Below, piece after piece: positions 27,984-40,722 of a DNA stretch of 64,000 nt. The DNA is from Streptomyces diastatochromogenes (GTDB taxonomy: Bacteria; Actinomycetota; Actinomycetes; Streptomycetales; Streptomycetaceae), in NCBI GenBank assembly GCA_026913215.1, contig JAPTYK010000001.1:6324001-6388000 (forward strand), given 5' to 3'. Within the stretch, counting starts at the first letter, position 1; each line of letters begins with the position of its first letter. The notes beneath the pieces were generated by a model, which searched no databases, was not told where the DNA came from, and was given only the letters and a program-made list of their open reading frames with translations. Position numbers and translations under genes: made by a program.

Positions 27984-29608
27984 TCAGCGGACGTGGCCCA
28001 GGAGGCCGTGGAGGGCGATCCCGGCCGGCTCCGCGCGGACGGCACCGGCCCGCTCGGCGGTCTTCTCCGGGGTCGACGGAGCCGCCGGGGTCACGGGCTC
28101 CGGCTCGGGGTCGGGGAGCGCGGCGCAGACCGCGTCCACCTCGGCGTCGTCCTTGCCGCGCGGGACCTTGCCCGTGGCGAGGTAGGCGGCGAGGTGCTCG
28201 TCGAGGCAGTCGTTCCCGCCGAGGGTCACCCCGTGGTTGCCGCCGCCCTCCTCGACGACGAGGCTGGAGCCGCGCATCAGACGGTGCAGGGCGACCCCGC
28301 CCTCGTACGGCGTCGCCGCGTCGTCGGTGGCCTGGAGGATGAGGACCGGGGGCACCTGGTCGTTGGTGACGTCCGGCGGGGTCAGCGAGTCCACCGGCCA
28401 GAACGCGCAGGGCGCGTTGTACCAGGCGTTGTTCCAGGTGGAGAACGGCGCCTTCGCGTGCGTGTCCCAGCTGTCCTTGCGCCACACGTTCCAGTCGCGG
28501 GGCCAGCCCGCGTCCCGGCACTGCACGCTCGTGTAGACCGAGTAGCCGTTGTCGGCGGCCGCGTCGGCCTCCCCGTACCGCTCGTAGGCCGCCTTCAGCG
28601 GGGCCGGGTCCGCGTCGTTGACGTACGCGGCGAAGGCGCTCGCGAGACGGGGCCAGTAGCCGTTGTAGTACCCGCCGGGCAGGAAGGTGTCCTCCAGCTC
28701 GCCGGGCCCGACCTTGCCGCCGGCCGGGGCCGTGCGCAGCGCGTTGCGCATCCGGTACCAGGCGGCCTCGACCGCCGCCGGGTCGGTGCCCAGCCGGTAG
28801 ACGGCGTTCTGCCGGGCCACCCAGGCCATGAAGGCCTTGTGGCGGGTGTCGAAGGCGTAGTCCTGCGCGATGTTGTCCTCGTACCAGACGCCGTGCGGGT
28901 TCACGACGGAGTCCAGCGCCATCCGCCGCACCCGGTCCGGGTACAGGCGCGCGTACACGGCGCCCAGGTAGGTGCCGTACGAGTAGCCGAGGTAGCTGAT
29001 CTTCGGCGCGCCGACCGCCCGGCGGATCGCGTCCAGGTCCCGGGCGGTGCTCACGGTGTCGATGTACGGCAGCAGGTCCGCGTACTTGTCGCCGCAGGAC
29101 CGGGCGAAGGACTGCGCCCGCGCGACGGCCGCCCGCTCGGCCGCCGCCGAGTTCGGCACCGAGTCCGCCCGCACGGGCGCGAAGTGGCCGGGCTCGCAGT
29201 CGAGCGCGGGCTCGCTCTTGCCGACCCCGCGCGGGTCGAAGCCGATCACGTCGTACTCGGCGGCCACCTTCGGGGCAGCGAGGCCGCCACGTACCCCGCC
29301 ATGGCGCGCCCGCTGCCGCCGGGCCCGCCCGGGTTGACGAGCAGCGGGCCCTGGGAGGTCTTCGCGGTGTGCGGGACCCGGGTGAGGGCGAGCGTGATCA
29401 TGCGCCCGGCCGGGTCGTCGTGGTTCAGCGGCACCTTCAGGGTGGCGCACTGGAGCCAGGTGTACGCCTGCGTGGCGCAGTCGGTCCAGGCGAGGGGGAG
29501 AGCGGTCGGGGGTCGGTTCACCGGCGCCCGCGGGGCGGCGGGCAGGACGGTGACCGTCCCGGCGACCAGCGCTCCAGCGGCGATCAGCATTCCTGCGCGT
29601 GGGGTCAT
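27984..29608 (-). CDS. Secreted alpha/beta-hydrolase, tripeptidyl aminopeptidase-like, frameshifted
   Basis: Exported peptidase of about 541 residues, of the S33 type common in Streptomyces (SlpD/SlpE, tripeptidyl aminopeptidase). It begins with a signal sequence (MLIAAGALVAGTVTVLPAA) and the TDCATQAYTWLQCATLKVPL start typical of the mature enzyme. The oxyanion region is VNPGGPGGSG and the nucleophile elbow is GYSYGTYLG. The C-terminal domain has PPVLILQATDDAATP (Asp) and GGGNHGVTLGGN (His). One frameshift near 29275 joins the two parts. Confidence 0.9.
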
Positions 29609-29723
29609 AGGGCGTTTGTGTCCCGAACCGGCGCGGAGGGGACCTGTTTCGCCGAGAGTTGACCCGAACGGAGGGGATCCGACGGCGTGTCAGGCGTCCG
29701 GTCCGATGATCGCAGGAAGCCCC

Positions 29724-30754
29724 TCAGAGGAGGGTGAGCTGCTCGGGGCCGCCGCCGTCGAGGGCTCCTCCGGCACGGGGATCCGGCGCGCCGCTCCCCG
29801 GTGGGCGGGCCCGATGCCGAACTCGGCGGCCAGCTCGTGCACCTGACGGGTGATCCGCCGCTGGTACCAGGTCGGCGCGTAGGCCCCGTCCGCGTACATC
29901 CGCTCGTACCGCCGCACCAGGTCCGGGTGGTGCGCGCGCAGCCAGGTCATGAACCACTCGCGGGCGCCCGGCCGCAGGTGCAGCACGAGCGGGGTGACCG
30001 AGCTCGCGCCGGCCTCCGCGATCGCGCGGACCGTCGCGCGCAGTTGCTCGGGGCGGTCGCTGAGGAAGGGCACCACGGGGGCTATCAGCACCCCGCAGTC
30101 GATGCCCCGACCGCCCAGGGCGCGGACCACGTCGAGGCGGCGCTGCGGCGAGGGCGTGCCGGGCTCGACCGTCCGCCAGAGCTCCCGGTCGGTGAAGCCG
30201 ACGGAGACCGAGATGCCGACCTCGGTGACCCGGGAGGCCTGGGCGAGGAGCTCCAGGTCGCGCAGGACCAGCGTGCCCTTGGTGAGGATCGAGAACGGGT
30301 TGGCCCGGTCCCGCAGGGCCGTGAGGATGCCCGGCATCAGCCGGTAGCGGCCTTCCGCGCGCTGGTAGCAGTCGACGTTGGTGCCCATGGCGATGTGCGC
30401 GCCCTGCCAGCGGGGGGAGGCGAGCTGCCGGGCCAGCAGCTCCGGGGCGTTGGTCTTGACGACGATCTGGGAGTCGAAGCCGAGGCCGGTGTCGAGGTCG
30501 AGATAGCCGTGGCTCTTGCGGGCGAAGCAGTAGACGCACGCGTGCGTGCAGCCCCGGTACGGGTTGACCGTCCACTCGAACGGCATCCGGGAGGCGCCGG
30601 GGACCCGGTTCAGGATCGAGCGGGCCCGGACCTCGTGGAAGGTGATGCCGCGGAACTCGGGGGCGTCGAAGGTGCGGGTGGTGACCGCGTCCGTGCCGAA
30701 CAGGGCGATGTCGGCGGGGGCGGCGGGAGTGTCGCCCGGATTGTCCCAGCGCAT
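29724..30754 (-). CDS. Rv2578c-family radical SAM protein, frameshifted at the end
   Basis: About 344 residues, related to spore-photoproduct-lyase-like radical SAM enzymes. The 4Fe-4S motif is CTHACVYC in VNPYRGCTHACVYCFARKSH. GTNVDCYQ, the SILTKGTLVLRD strand and GISVSVGF follow. A shift near 29745 gives the likely end, EQLTLL, at 29724. The ATG at 30754 follows GAGGAGG. The mycobacterial relative Rv2578c belongs to the DNA-damage regulon as I recall, and a LexA-type box overlaps this promoter, so a DNA repair role is a reasonable inference. Confidence 0.87.
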
Positions 30755-30807
30755 GGACGCCTCCTCGGTGGCTCTGCCTCGGTCGTGCGCTCAGAGGCCC
30801 TGCGCCC

Positions 30808-30825
30808 AGAATAGAACACCTGTTC
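30808..30825 (-). promoter_or_regulatory. LexA-type SOS box overlapping the radical SAM gene promoter
   Basis: GAACACCTGTTC (30814-30825) is a perfect GAAC-N4-GTTC match to the Gram-positive LexA box. It sits directly upstream of a minus-strand TATTCT -10 hexamer (30813-30808), about 60 bp before the radical SAM start codon. Confidence 0.65.
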
Positions 30826-30916
30826 CCTTGATCGTCGCAACCCGGATTTCGCCCGTCGGAGCCCACGTGGTTCGCTTGGCCCACACCCCCGAGGAACCAC
30901 AAGCTGGAGGAAGTCA

Positions 30917-31359
30917 ATGGCGCAGGTCGAGGCCACCACGGAACGGATCATCGCCGCGGACGCGGAGACGGTGTTCGACGCGCTGGCCGACTACAGCGGC
31001 ACGCGCGCGAAGCTGCTCCCCGAGCACTTCAGCGAGTACGAGGTGCGCGAAGGCGGCGACGGCGAGGGCACCCTCGTCCACTGGAAGCTCCAGGCCACCA
31101 GCAAGCGCGTCCGCGACTGCCTCCTGGAGGTCAGCGAGCCCACCGACGGGCAGCTCGTCGAGAAGGACCGCAACTCCTCCATGGTCACCACCTGGACCGT
31201 GACCCCGCCGGCGAGGGCAAGTCCCGCGCCGTCGTGAGCACCGTCTGGAACGGCGCCGGCGGCATCGGCGGCTTCTTCGAGCGGACCTTCGCGCCCAAGG
31301 GACTCGGCCGCATCTACGATGCCGTCCTCGCCAAGCTGGCGGACGAGGTCGAGAAGTAA
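30917..31359 (+). CDS. SRPBCC family protein, frameshifted
   Basis: About 147 residues, polyketide cyclase/dehydrase-like lipid-binding fold. It starts MAQVEATTERIIAADAETVF after a GGAGG box and has VFDALADYSGTRAKLLPEHF. A frameshift near 31205 leads to the second half with VVSTVWNGAGGIGGFFERTF and the long C-terminal helix YDAVLAKLADEVEK. The ligand is unknown. It is divergent from the radical SAM gene and could share its control region. Confidence 0.85.
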
Positions 31360-31597
31360 CGCCCGGAGCGTTCACCGATTCGAGTGGATCGCCCGCGGCC
31401 CCCGTACCGGCGCCCCGGCGCACCGGGGGCGCGGGCCTTCTCGTAAACGCGCTGATGAGCGACCCAAGTGCGCCGTGGCGCAGGGACGTTCGCCCCCCGG
31501 GACGCCACCGCCCTCCCGTACCGCCCGACTTGCTCCCCCTTCGCGCGCAATGCGAAGAATGGCGCGGCGCAGACGCCGTGACGAGGGGAGCAGGCAC

Positions 31598-34058
31598 GTG
31601 GGTGCGATCACGATCGTGAAAGAGACCGAGGAGAGTGCGGAGCCGCTCGCCCCGGACGGACCGCCCGCCGACCTCGCGCCCCCGCCCGGGGCGGGACCCG
31701 CCGGCCTCGACCCCCGCCGCGTCCGGCTCGTCTTCTGCGGCCTCATGCTCGCGCTGCTCCTCGCCGCCCTCGAGCAGATGATCGTCGCCACCGCCCTGCC
31801 GAAGATCGTCGGCGAACTCCACGGCCTGGACCGGATGTCCTGGGCGATCACCGCCTACCTGCTGACCTCCACCGTCGGCCTGCCGGTCTACGGAAAGCTC
31901 GGCGACCTCCTCGGCCGCAAGGGCGTCTTCCTCTTCGCGATCGTCGTCTTCGTCATCGGCTCCGCCCTCGCCGGCTGGTCCCGCACGATGGACCAGCTCA
32001 TCGCCTTCCGCGCGATCCAGGGAGCCGGCGCCGGCGGCCTCATGATCGGCGTCCAGGCGATCATCGCCGACATCGTCCCCGCCCGGGAACGCGGCCGCTA
32101 CATGGGACTGATCGGCGCCGCCTTCGGCCTCGCCTCCGTCGCCGGACCCCTGCTCGGCGGCTTCTTCACCGACCACGTCTCCTGGCGCTGGTGCTTCTAC
32201 TTCAACGTGCCCTTCGGGCTCGTCACCCTCGCCGTCGTCGCCACCGTCCTCAAGCTCCCCAAACCCACGGCACGCGCGCGCTTCGACGTCCTCGGCGCGC
32301 TGCTCCTCGCCGCCGCCTCCACCTGCCTGGTCCTGCTCACCAGCTGGGGCGGCACCGAGTACGCCTGGGACTCCCGGGTCATCCTCGCCCTGGCGGCGGC
32401 GCCGTCGGAACGGCCCTGCTCTTCCTGCTCGTCGAGCGCTTCGCACCCGAACCGCTCATCCCGCTCCGGCTGTTCCGCGACTCCGTCTTCACCGTCACCG
32501 CCCTCGTCGGCGCGGTCGTCGGCATCGCGCTCTTCGGCGCCGCCAGCTACCTCCCCAGCTTCCTGCAGATGGTCGAGGGCGCCAGCGCCACCGAGTCCGG
32601 CCTGCTGATGCTGCCCCTCATGGGAGGCATCGTCATCGCCTCCGTCGTCTCCGGCCAGCTCATCAGCCGCACCGGCCACTACAAGATCTACCCGGTGCTC
32701 GGCGGGGCCGTCTCCGTCCTCGGCATGTGGCTGCTCTCCCGCATGGACACCGACACCCCGCGCCTCCAGTACAGCCTGTGGCAGGCCGTCCTCGGCACCG
32801 GCATCGGCCTGGTCATGCCGGTCCTCGTGCTCGCCGTGCAGAACTCCGTCCGCCCCGCCGACCTCGGCACCGCCACCAGCGCCCACACCTACTTCCGCCA
32901 GATCGGCGGCAGCGTCGGCGCCGCCGTCTTCGGCACCCTCTTCGCCTCCCGGCTCGACGACGCCCTCGGCGACCGGCTCGCCCGCGTCCTCGCCCAGGGC
33001 GGCCCCGTCTCACTGCCGCCCGCGGAATCGATCACCCCGGGGACCGTCCGCACCCTCCCGCCCCTCCTGCGCGACGCGTACATCCAGGCGTACGCGGACG
33101 CGATGCCGCGGATCTTCCTCTACCTCGTGCCGGTCCTCGTACTCGGCCTCGTCCTCGCCTTCTTCCTCAAGGAGAAACCGCTGGTGTCCCACCACAGCCC
33201 CCTCACCGAGGCCACCGACATCGCCTTCGACACCGCCGCCCAGGCCGTGCCGCACGCCCGCCACGCCGCCGCCCCGCCCCGGCCGCCGCCACCCCGCGCA
33301 CTCCGGGGTGCCGGTCTGCGGCACCGTCCAGCACCACGACGGCAGCCGCGTCCCCGCGCCGCGCTCACCCTCATCGACGTCCAGGGCCGGCAGGTCGGCG
33401 CGGCGCGAGCGGCGAGGACGGCCGCTACGCCCTCAGCGCCCCCGGCGGCGGCGCGTACGTCCTGATCGCGGCGGCCGGCGGACACCAGCCGCAGGCCGTC
33501 TCCGTCACCGTCGGCGACCGGCCGGTCGAGCTCGACGTCGTCCTCGGCGGCGCCGGACGGCTGGCGGGCACCGTCGTCACCGCCGACGGCACGCCCGTGC
33601 GCGACGCCTCCGTCACCCTCACCGACGTGCGCGGCGAGGTCGTCGCCTCCACCCGCAGCGGACGCGAGGGCGGGTACGTCATCGGCGAGCTCGTCGCGGG
33701 CGAGTACACGCTCGCCGCCAGCGCCCCCGCCTTCCGGCCCGCCGCGCTCCCCGTCAGCGTCCAGTCCTCCCGCGAGACCCGCCAGGACATCGAACTGGCC
33801 GGCGGCGCGGTGCTGCGCGGCACCGTGCGGGCCGGGGGAGGGCGCCCCGTGGAGGACGCCCGGGTCACCCTCCTCGACGCCGCGGGCAACGTCGTCGACA
33901 CCCTCACCACCGGCGCCGACGGCACCTTCCGCTTCATCGACCTGTCCTCCGGCGAGTACACGGTCATCGCCGCCGGGTACCCGCCCGTCGCCACCGTCCT
34001 CCAGGTGGCCGGCGGCGGCCGCACCGAGCGCGACCTCCAGCTCGGCCACCAGGACTGA
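31598..34058 (+). CDS. DHA2-type MFS drug transporter with C-terminal regulatory-like beta-sandwich repeats, frameshifted
   Basis: About 820 residues. The first 530 form a 14-helix EmrB/QacA-type exporter: LEQMIVATALPKIVGEL, the loop motif YGKLGDLLGRKG, GAGAGGLMIGVQAIIADIVP, then GSVGAAVFGTLFASRL. After a linker near 33200-33330 come three carboxypeptidase-regulatory-like domains with recurring patterns: GRYALSAPGGGAYVLIA, GGYVIGELVAGEYTLAA and GTFRFIDLSSGEYTVIA. Frameshifts lie near 32400, 33330 and 33400. The GTG at 31598 follows GAGGGGAG. With an even helix count the tail should be cytoplasmic. Substrate and tail function unknown. Confidence 0.85.
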
Positions 34059-34070
34059 GGCCCCCCGCCG

Positions 34071-35262
34071 TCAGGAGGAGGCGGTCGTCGCCCTGCGCAG
34101 CGCGCTGATGCAGGTGCCGATCGCCTCCTGGAGGGCTTCGAGGCGCTGGAGCATGTCCGCCTCGTAGATGTCCTCCTCCATCACCTCGTCGAGCGTCAGC
34201 TCCTCGAAGACCTTCGTGGCCTTCTGCAGGCTGTTGTAGAACTTCGTCCGCCGCTCCTGGACGCGCAGCGCCGGGTCCTCCTCGACCGCCTTGGCGACCA
34301 GGCCCTTCACCGTGTCGTAGGCCTCCCGGCCCACTCGCCGCCTCCTCCGAGTCGTCCAGCTCGTCGAGGAGCGACAGGTGCCGCTCGGCCTCGGCCCGCA
34401 GCTCGGGCGGCGCCTCCACGGTCTGCCCGGCGGGGTCCTGATCTCGCCCTTCTCCACGATCTGCCGGACGTAGCCGATGCGGTCGGCGGCCTTCGCCTCG
34501 TTCGCCACCGCCTTCTTCAGGTCGTCGGTACGGGCGAAGGCCCTGGCCATCTCGGTCTGGAGGGCCGGGTCCTCCTTCATCCGGTCGAGCAGCGCCCGCG
34601 CGCCGCCTCCGCCGTCCCCGGGTCGGCGAGGATCGCGGCCCGCAGCGCCGTCGGGTTCTCCGCGACCTCCAGGGCCTTCGTCGGACGGATGCCCTCCGCC
34701 TCGGCCGCCGCGGTGATCGCCTGGCCGCGCACGGAGGAGGCGCTGTTGCGGGAGGCGTAGTACGAGATCCAGAGGTCCGCCTCCGGCAGCTCGATGTCCT
34801 CGCCCGGGACCAGCACCTCGAACTGCGGGACCACGCCGTCGTCGGCCGCCGCGTCCCAGGCCCGGTAGTAGCGCATGACCCGCTCGGGCGAGCACCCCGC
34901 GAGCTCCGCGAAGGCCTTCGCCGACACCTTCGTCCGGGCCGACCCCTCGGCGGGCTGCCCACCGGGCCGCACGCTCCGGGCCACCTTCAGCGCGAAGGCC
35001 CAGCCGCCGGTCCGGGCGTAGACCCCGAAGTCCCGGGCGTCGCGGACGACGACGGGGTCGTGGTCGTGGTCGTGGCCGTGGCCGTCCTGTGCGTCCTGTG
35101 CGTCCTGTGCGTCCTGTGCGTCCTGTGCGCTCTGTGCTTCCTGGGCCTCAGGGGCTTCGGGGGACTCGGGGGCCGAGGGCTCCCAGAACTCCGGCTCGGA
35201 GATCGCCGAGGGGGTCTCCGGCTCGGCGGGGACGTTGCGGACGGGGTGAAGGCGATGGTCAC
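34071..35262 (-). CDS. Conserved hypothetical protein with AQD repeats, frameshifted
   Basis: About 397 residues, family not recognised. After the GTG at 35262 (GGAG upstream) comes an acidic, low-complexity stretch: repeated AQD triplets, then GHGHDHDHDP. A folded part follows with FGVYARTGGWAFALKVARSV and KAFAELAGCSPERVMRYYRA, which looks like a helix-turn-helix. The C-terminal half is strongly helical and charged (LDRMKEDPALQTEMARAFAR, EADMLQRLEALQEAIG). Frameshifts lie near 35240, 34600, 34440 and 34335. It ends 13 bp from the convergent MFS gene. It could be a DNA-binding or scaffold protein. Confidence 0.7.
35084..35137. repeat. 9-bp tandem repeat coding for AQD triplets
   Basis: Five exact copies of GTCCTGTGC and one variant, in frame within the hypothetical gene (minus strand Ala-Gln-Asp). 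A GTGGTC-type hexamer run just upstream on the plus strand encodes the His/Asp stretch. Confidence 0.85.
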
Positions 35263-35397
35263 CGAGAGCTCTCCGGAAGGTCGACAACGACAACTGCGGC
35301 CGACAGCCTATACGCACCCGTTGGAGATGTTTCGTCCGATTGGAAGTCCGCCGATCGGGTGGTGCGCAGGACCGCCACTGGTCCACTCCAACGGCGT

Positions 35398-35406
35398 TTA
35401 TCCACA
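35398..35406 (+). promoter_or_regulatory. Isolated DnaA-box-like 9-mer
   Basis: TTATCCACA is an exact match to the classical DnaA box, in the intergenic region before the M55 peptidase gene. It is a single copy with no second box seen nearby, so it may be chance or a minor DnaA site. Confidence 0.3.
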
Positions 35407-35433
35407 GGGGTGGTAGGGCGGCCGGGCGGCGCG

Positions 35434-35439
35434 TACGGT
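35434..35439 (+). promoter_or_regulatory. -10 element of a probable leaderless promoter for the peptidase operon
   Basis: TACGGT lies 7 bp before the ATG at 35447, with no ribosome-binding site. It is a likely start point for the four-gene peptidase operon. Confidence 0.4.
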
Positions 35440-35446
35440 GCCAGGC

Positions 35447-36278
35447 ATGAAGATCCTCATCAGCGCCGACATGGAGGGCGCGACCGGTGTGACCTGGCCC
35501 GCCGACGTGCTGCCCGGCACCCCGCAGTGGGAGCGGTGCCGCGCGATGTTCACGTCCGACGTGAACGCCGCCGTGCTCGGCTTCTTCGACGGCGGCGCGG
35601 ACGAGGTCCTCATCAACGAGGCGCACTGGTCCATGCGGAACCTGCTCCTGGAGCGGCTCGACGAGCGGGCCGAGATGCTCACCGGCAAGCACAAGTCGCT
35701 CTCGATGGTCGAGGGCGTGCAGCACGGGGACGTCGACGGCATCGCCTTCGTCGGCTACCACACGGGCGCCGGCGCCGAGGGGGTCCTCGCCCACACCTAC
35801 CTCGCGAACTCCATCACGGGGGTCTGGCTCAACGGCGAGCGGGCGAGCGAGGGCCTGCTCAACGCGCATGTGGTCGCGGAGTACGGGGTGCCCGTCGTCC
35901 TGGTCACCGGCGACGACCTGACCTGCGAGGACGCCCTCGGGTACGCGCCGGAGGCGCCCAAGGTCGCCGTCAAGGACCACGTCTCGCGGTACGCGGCGGT
36001 GTGCCGGACCCCGGCCAGGACCGCCGCCGACATCCGGGCGCGGCGAAGACCGGCGCCGCGCTCGCCGTCCGGCACGAGCCGGTCAGGGGCGGCCCTTCAC
36101 CGTGGAGCTGGAGTTCGACGCCGAGCACCTCGGCGCCGCCGCCACGGTGGTTCCCGGCGTGGCGCGGAGCGGCGAGCGGCGCGTCGCGTACACCAGCGAG
36201 ACGATGTACGAGGCAATTCGCACGTTCAAGGCGGTCACGACCATCGTCTCGGCCGCGGTGGAGGAGCAGTATGGCTGA
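35447..36278 (+). CDS. M55 family D-aminopeptidase (DppA-like), frameshifted
   Basis: Zinc aminopeptidase of about 277 residues, related to Bacillus DppA, which releases D-alanine from D-Ala peptides. The N-terminal metal motif is ISADMEGATGV, followed by GADEVLINEAHWSM, FVGYHTGAGAEGVLAHT and the substrate region NGERASEGLLNA. Two shifts near 36040 and 36090 break the C-terminal part, which ends SAAVEEQYG. Its stop overlaps the start of the M20 gene by 8 bp. It is the first gene of a four-gene peptidase operon. Confidence 0.88.
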
Positions 36279-37603
36279 GGAGGTCCGGGGCCCGGACACG
36301 ACGGCGCTCGACGAGGTGGTCACCTTCACCTCCGAGCTCATCCGCATCGACACCACCAACCGGGGCGGCGGCGACTGCCGCGAGCGCCCGGCCGCCGAGT
36401 ACGTCGCCGAGCGGCTCGCCGGCGCCGGGATCGAACCCATCCTCCTGGAGCGGACCCCCGGCCGTGCCAACGTGGTGGCGCGGATCCCCGGCACCGACCC
36501 CACGGCCGAGGCGCTCCTCGTCCACGGCCACCTGGACGTGGTCCCCGCCGACCCCGCCGAATGGACCGTGCACCCCTTCTCCGGCGAGGTCCGCGACGGG
36601 GTCGTGTGGGGGCGCGGCGCCGTCGACATGAAGAACATGGACGCGATGGTCCTGGCCGTCGTCCGCTCCTGGGCCCGGCAGGGCATCCGCCCGCGCCGGG
36701 ACATCGTCCTCGCCTACACCGCCGACGAGGAGGCCAGCGCCGAGGACGGCTCCGGCTTCCTCGCCGAGCGGCACGCGGCGCTCTTCGAGGGCTGTACGGA
36801 GGGCATCAGCGAGTCCGGGGCGTTCAGCTTCCACCCGCAGCCCGGCACCACCCTCTACCCGATCGCGGCGGGGAGCGGGGCACCGCCTGGCTCAAGCTCA
36901 CCGCCCGCGGCCGGGCCGGGCACGGCTCCAAGGTGAACACGGCCAACGCCGTCACCCGCCTCGCCGAGGCCGTCGCCCGGATCGGCAACCACACCTGGCC
37001 GGTCCGCCTCACCACGACCGTCCGCGCCGCCCTCACCGAACTGGCCGCGCTCTACGGCATCGAGGTCGACACGGGCGCCCGGGACCTCGACGTCGACCTC
37101 CTCCTCGACAAGCTCGGCCCCGCCGCCGCCCTCGTCGAGCCGACCGTCCGCAACAGCGCCAACCCGACGATGCTGGAGGCCGGTTACAAGGTCAACGTCA
37201 TCCAGGCCAGGCCGTCGCCTACGTCGACGGGCGGATGCTGCCGGGCGCCGAGGAGGAGTTCGCCGCGACCATGGACCTGCTCACCGGGCCCGACGTGGAG
37301 TGGGAGTTCCACCACCGCGAGGTGCCCCTGGAGGCCCCGGTCGACTCGCCGACCTTCGCCAAGCTGCGGGCCGCCGTCGAGCGCTTCGACCCCGCCGGGC
37401 ACGTCGTGCCGTTCACCATGTCCGGCGGCACCGACGCCAAGCAGTTCTCCCGGCTCGGCATCACCGGCTACGGCTTCTCGCCGCTCCGGCTGCCCCCGGA
37501 CCTCGACTACGGGGCGCTGTTCCACGGCGTCGACGAGCGCGTCCCCGTGGACGCCCTCCACTTCGGCGTCCGGGTGCTCGACCACTATCTGAAGTCCGCG
37601 TAG
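36271..37603 (+). CDS. M20 family metallopeptidase, frameshifted
   Basis: About 444 residues, di-zinc amidohydrolase/carboxypeptidase. Metal and catalytic motifs in order: LLVHGHLDVVPADP, WGRGAVDMKNMDAM and YTADEEASAEDGS; the later part has the lid-domain GRAGHGSKVNTANAV and SGGTDAKQFSRLG. It likely hydrolyses small peptides or N-acyl amino acids released by its operon partners. Frameshifts lie near 36880 and 37205. Translation overlaps the end of the M55 gene. Confidence 0.9.
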
Positions 37604-37641
37604 GCCCATGACGCCCAGGCCCATGACGCCCAGGCCCATGA
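37603..37641. repeat. 15-bp direct repeat between M20 and S9 genes
   Basis: GGCCCATGACGCCCA occurs twice and again in part. It contains ATGs in the frame of the following gene, so it adds alternative starts (MTPRPMTPRP) before the better start at 37656. Confidence 0.8.
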
Positions 37642-37655
37642 CAGGGGGAGCCGGT

Positions 37656-39652
<1,997 letters not shown>

Positions 39653-39656
<4 letters not shown>

Positions 39657-40582
39657 CCCCGGTCGAGGCCCTGACGCGGGCCGAGCGGCTCGGGCCGGGC
39701 GCGCGGGTCGCGGTCGTCGCCCCAGCGGGCCCGTCCCCGAGGAGCGGCTCGCGGCCGGGCTCGACGTCCTGCGCGGCTGGGGCCTCGAACCGGTGCTCGC
39801 CCCGCACGTCCTGGACACCCACCCCGCGCTCGGACACCTCGCCGGAGCGGACCGGGCGCGGGCCCGCGACCTGACCGAGGCCTGGTGCGACCCTCGGTCT
39901 CCGCCGTGCTCTGGCGCGCGGCGGCTTCGGGGCCCAGCGCATGGTGGACCTGGTCGACTGGGCGGCGATCCGGGCGGCCGGACCCAAGGTCTTCGTCGGC
40001 TACAGCGACGTCACCGCCCTGCACGAGGCCTTCGCCGTCCGTACGGGCTTCGCCACCCTGCACGGGCCGATGGTCGCCGCCGGCACCTTCCTGTCGGACC
40101 CCGCCACCCAGGAGTCGCTGCGGGCCACCCTGTTCGAGCCCGAGACCGTCCTGACCCTCGGCCGGGAGACGGCGCGGGCCCTCGTGCCGGGCCGCGCCCG
40201 GGGCGTCACGCTCGGCGGCTGCGTCAGCCTCCTCGCCGCCGACCTCGGCACCCGCACGGCCGGCCCTCGGCGCGCGGCGGGCTGCTGCTCCTGGAGGACG
40301 TGGGAGGAGCCGTACCGCCTCGACCGCATCCTCACCCAACTCCTGCGCTCCGGTTGGCTCGACGGGGTCGCGGGCCTCGGCCTCGGCTCCTGGGAGGAGT
40401 GCGGCCCGTACGAGGAGGTCCGGGCGGTCCTCGCCGACCGCCTCGGCGGCCTCGGGGTGCCGGTCCTGGAGGAGATGGGCTTCGGACACAGCGCGACCGC
40501 GCAGACCCTGCCGCTCGGCCTGCCCGCCGTACTGGACGCGGACACGGGCACGCTCACCCTGGACGTACCGGCCCTGCGCTGA
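39653..40582 (+). CDS. S66 LD-carboxypeptidase family protein, frameshifted
   Basis: About 310 residues, LdcA/MccF-type serine peptidase. It has the nucleophile in VFVGYSDVTALH, the glutamate in LLLEDVGEEPYRLDR (one frame over) and the histidine in GFGHSATAQTLPLG, plus GGCVSLLAADLGT. LdcA enzymes cut the L,D bond of muropeptide tetrapeptides, so together with the M55 enzyme this points to cell-wall or D-peptide breakdown. The GTG at 39653 overlaps the S9 stop (GTGA). Frameshifts lie near 39730, 39895 and 40265. Confidence 0.88.
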
Positions 40583-40596
40583 GCGGGGACCGGGCC

Positions 40597-40720
40597 CGTA
40601 CGAGGGAACCGCGCTCGTACGACGCACCGGACCTCCGTACGACGAACCGGACCTCGTACGACGAACCGGACCTCCGTGCGACGCACCGGACCCCGTACGA
40701 GGTACCGGACCCCGTACGAC
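40597..40720. repeat. Tandem repeat of about 20 bp, six to seven copies
   Basis: Degenerate copies of CGTACGACGAACCGGACCTC follow directly after the S66 gene. Each has a CGTACG palindrome or near-palindrome. I see no gene here. It could be a slippage-prone tail or a 3' structural element. Confidence 0.8.
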
Positions 40721-40722
40721 GT

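Noticed and set aside
40597..40720. CRISPR array
   Set aside because: Units are contiguous, degenerate and lack spacers; no cas genes are nearby.
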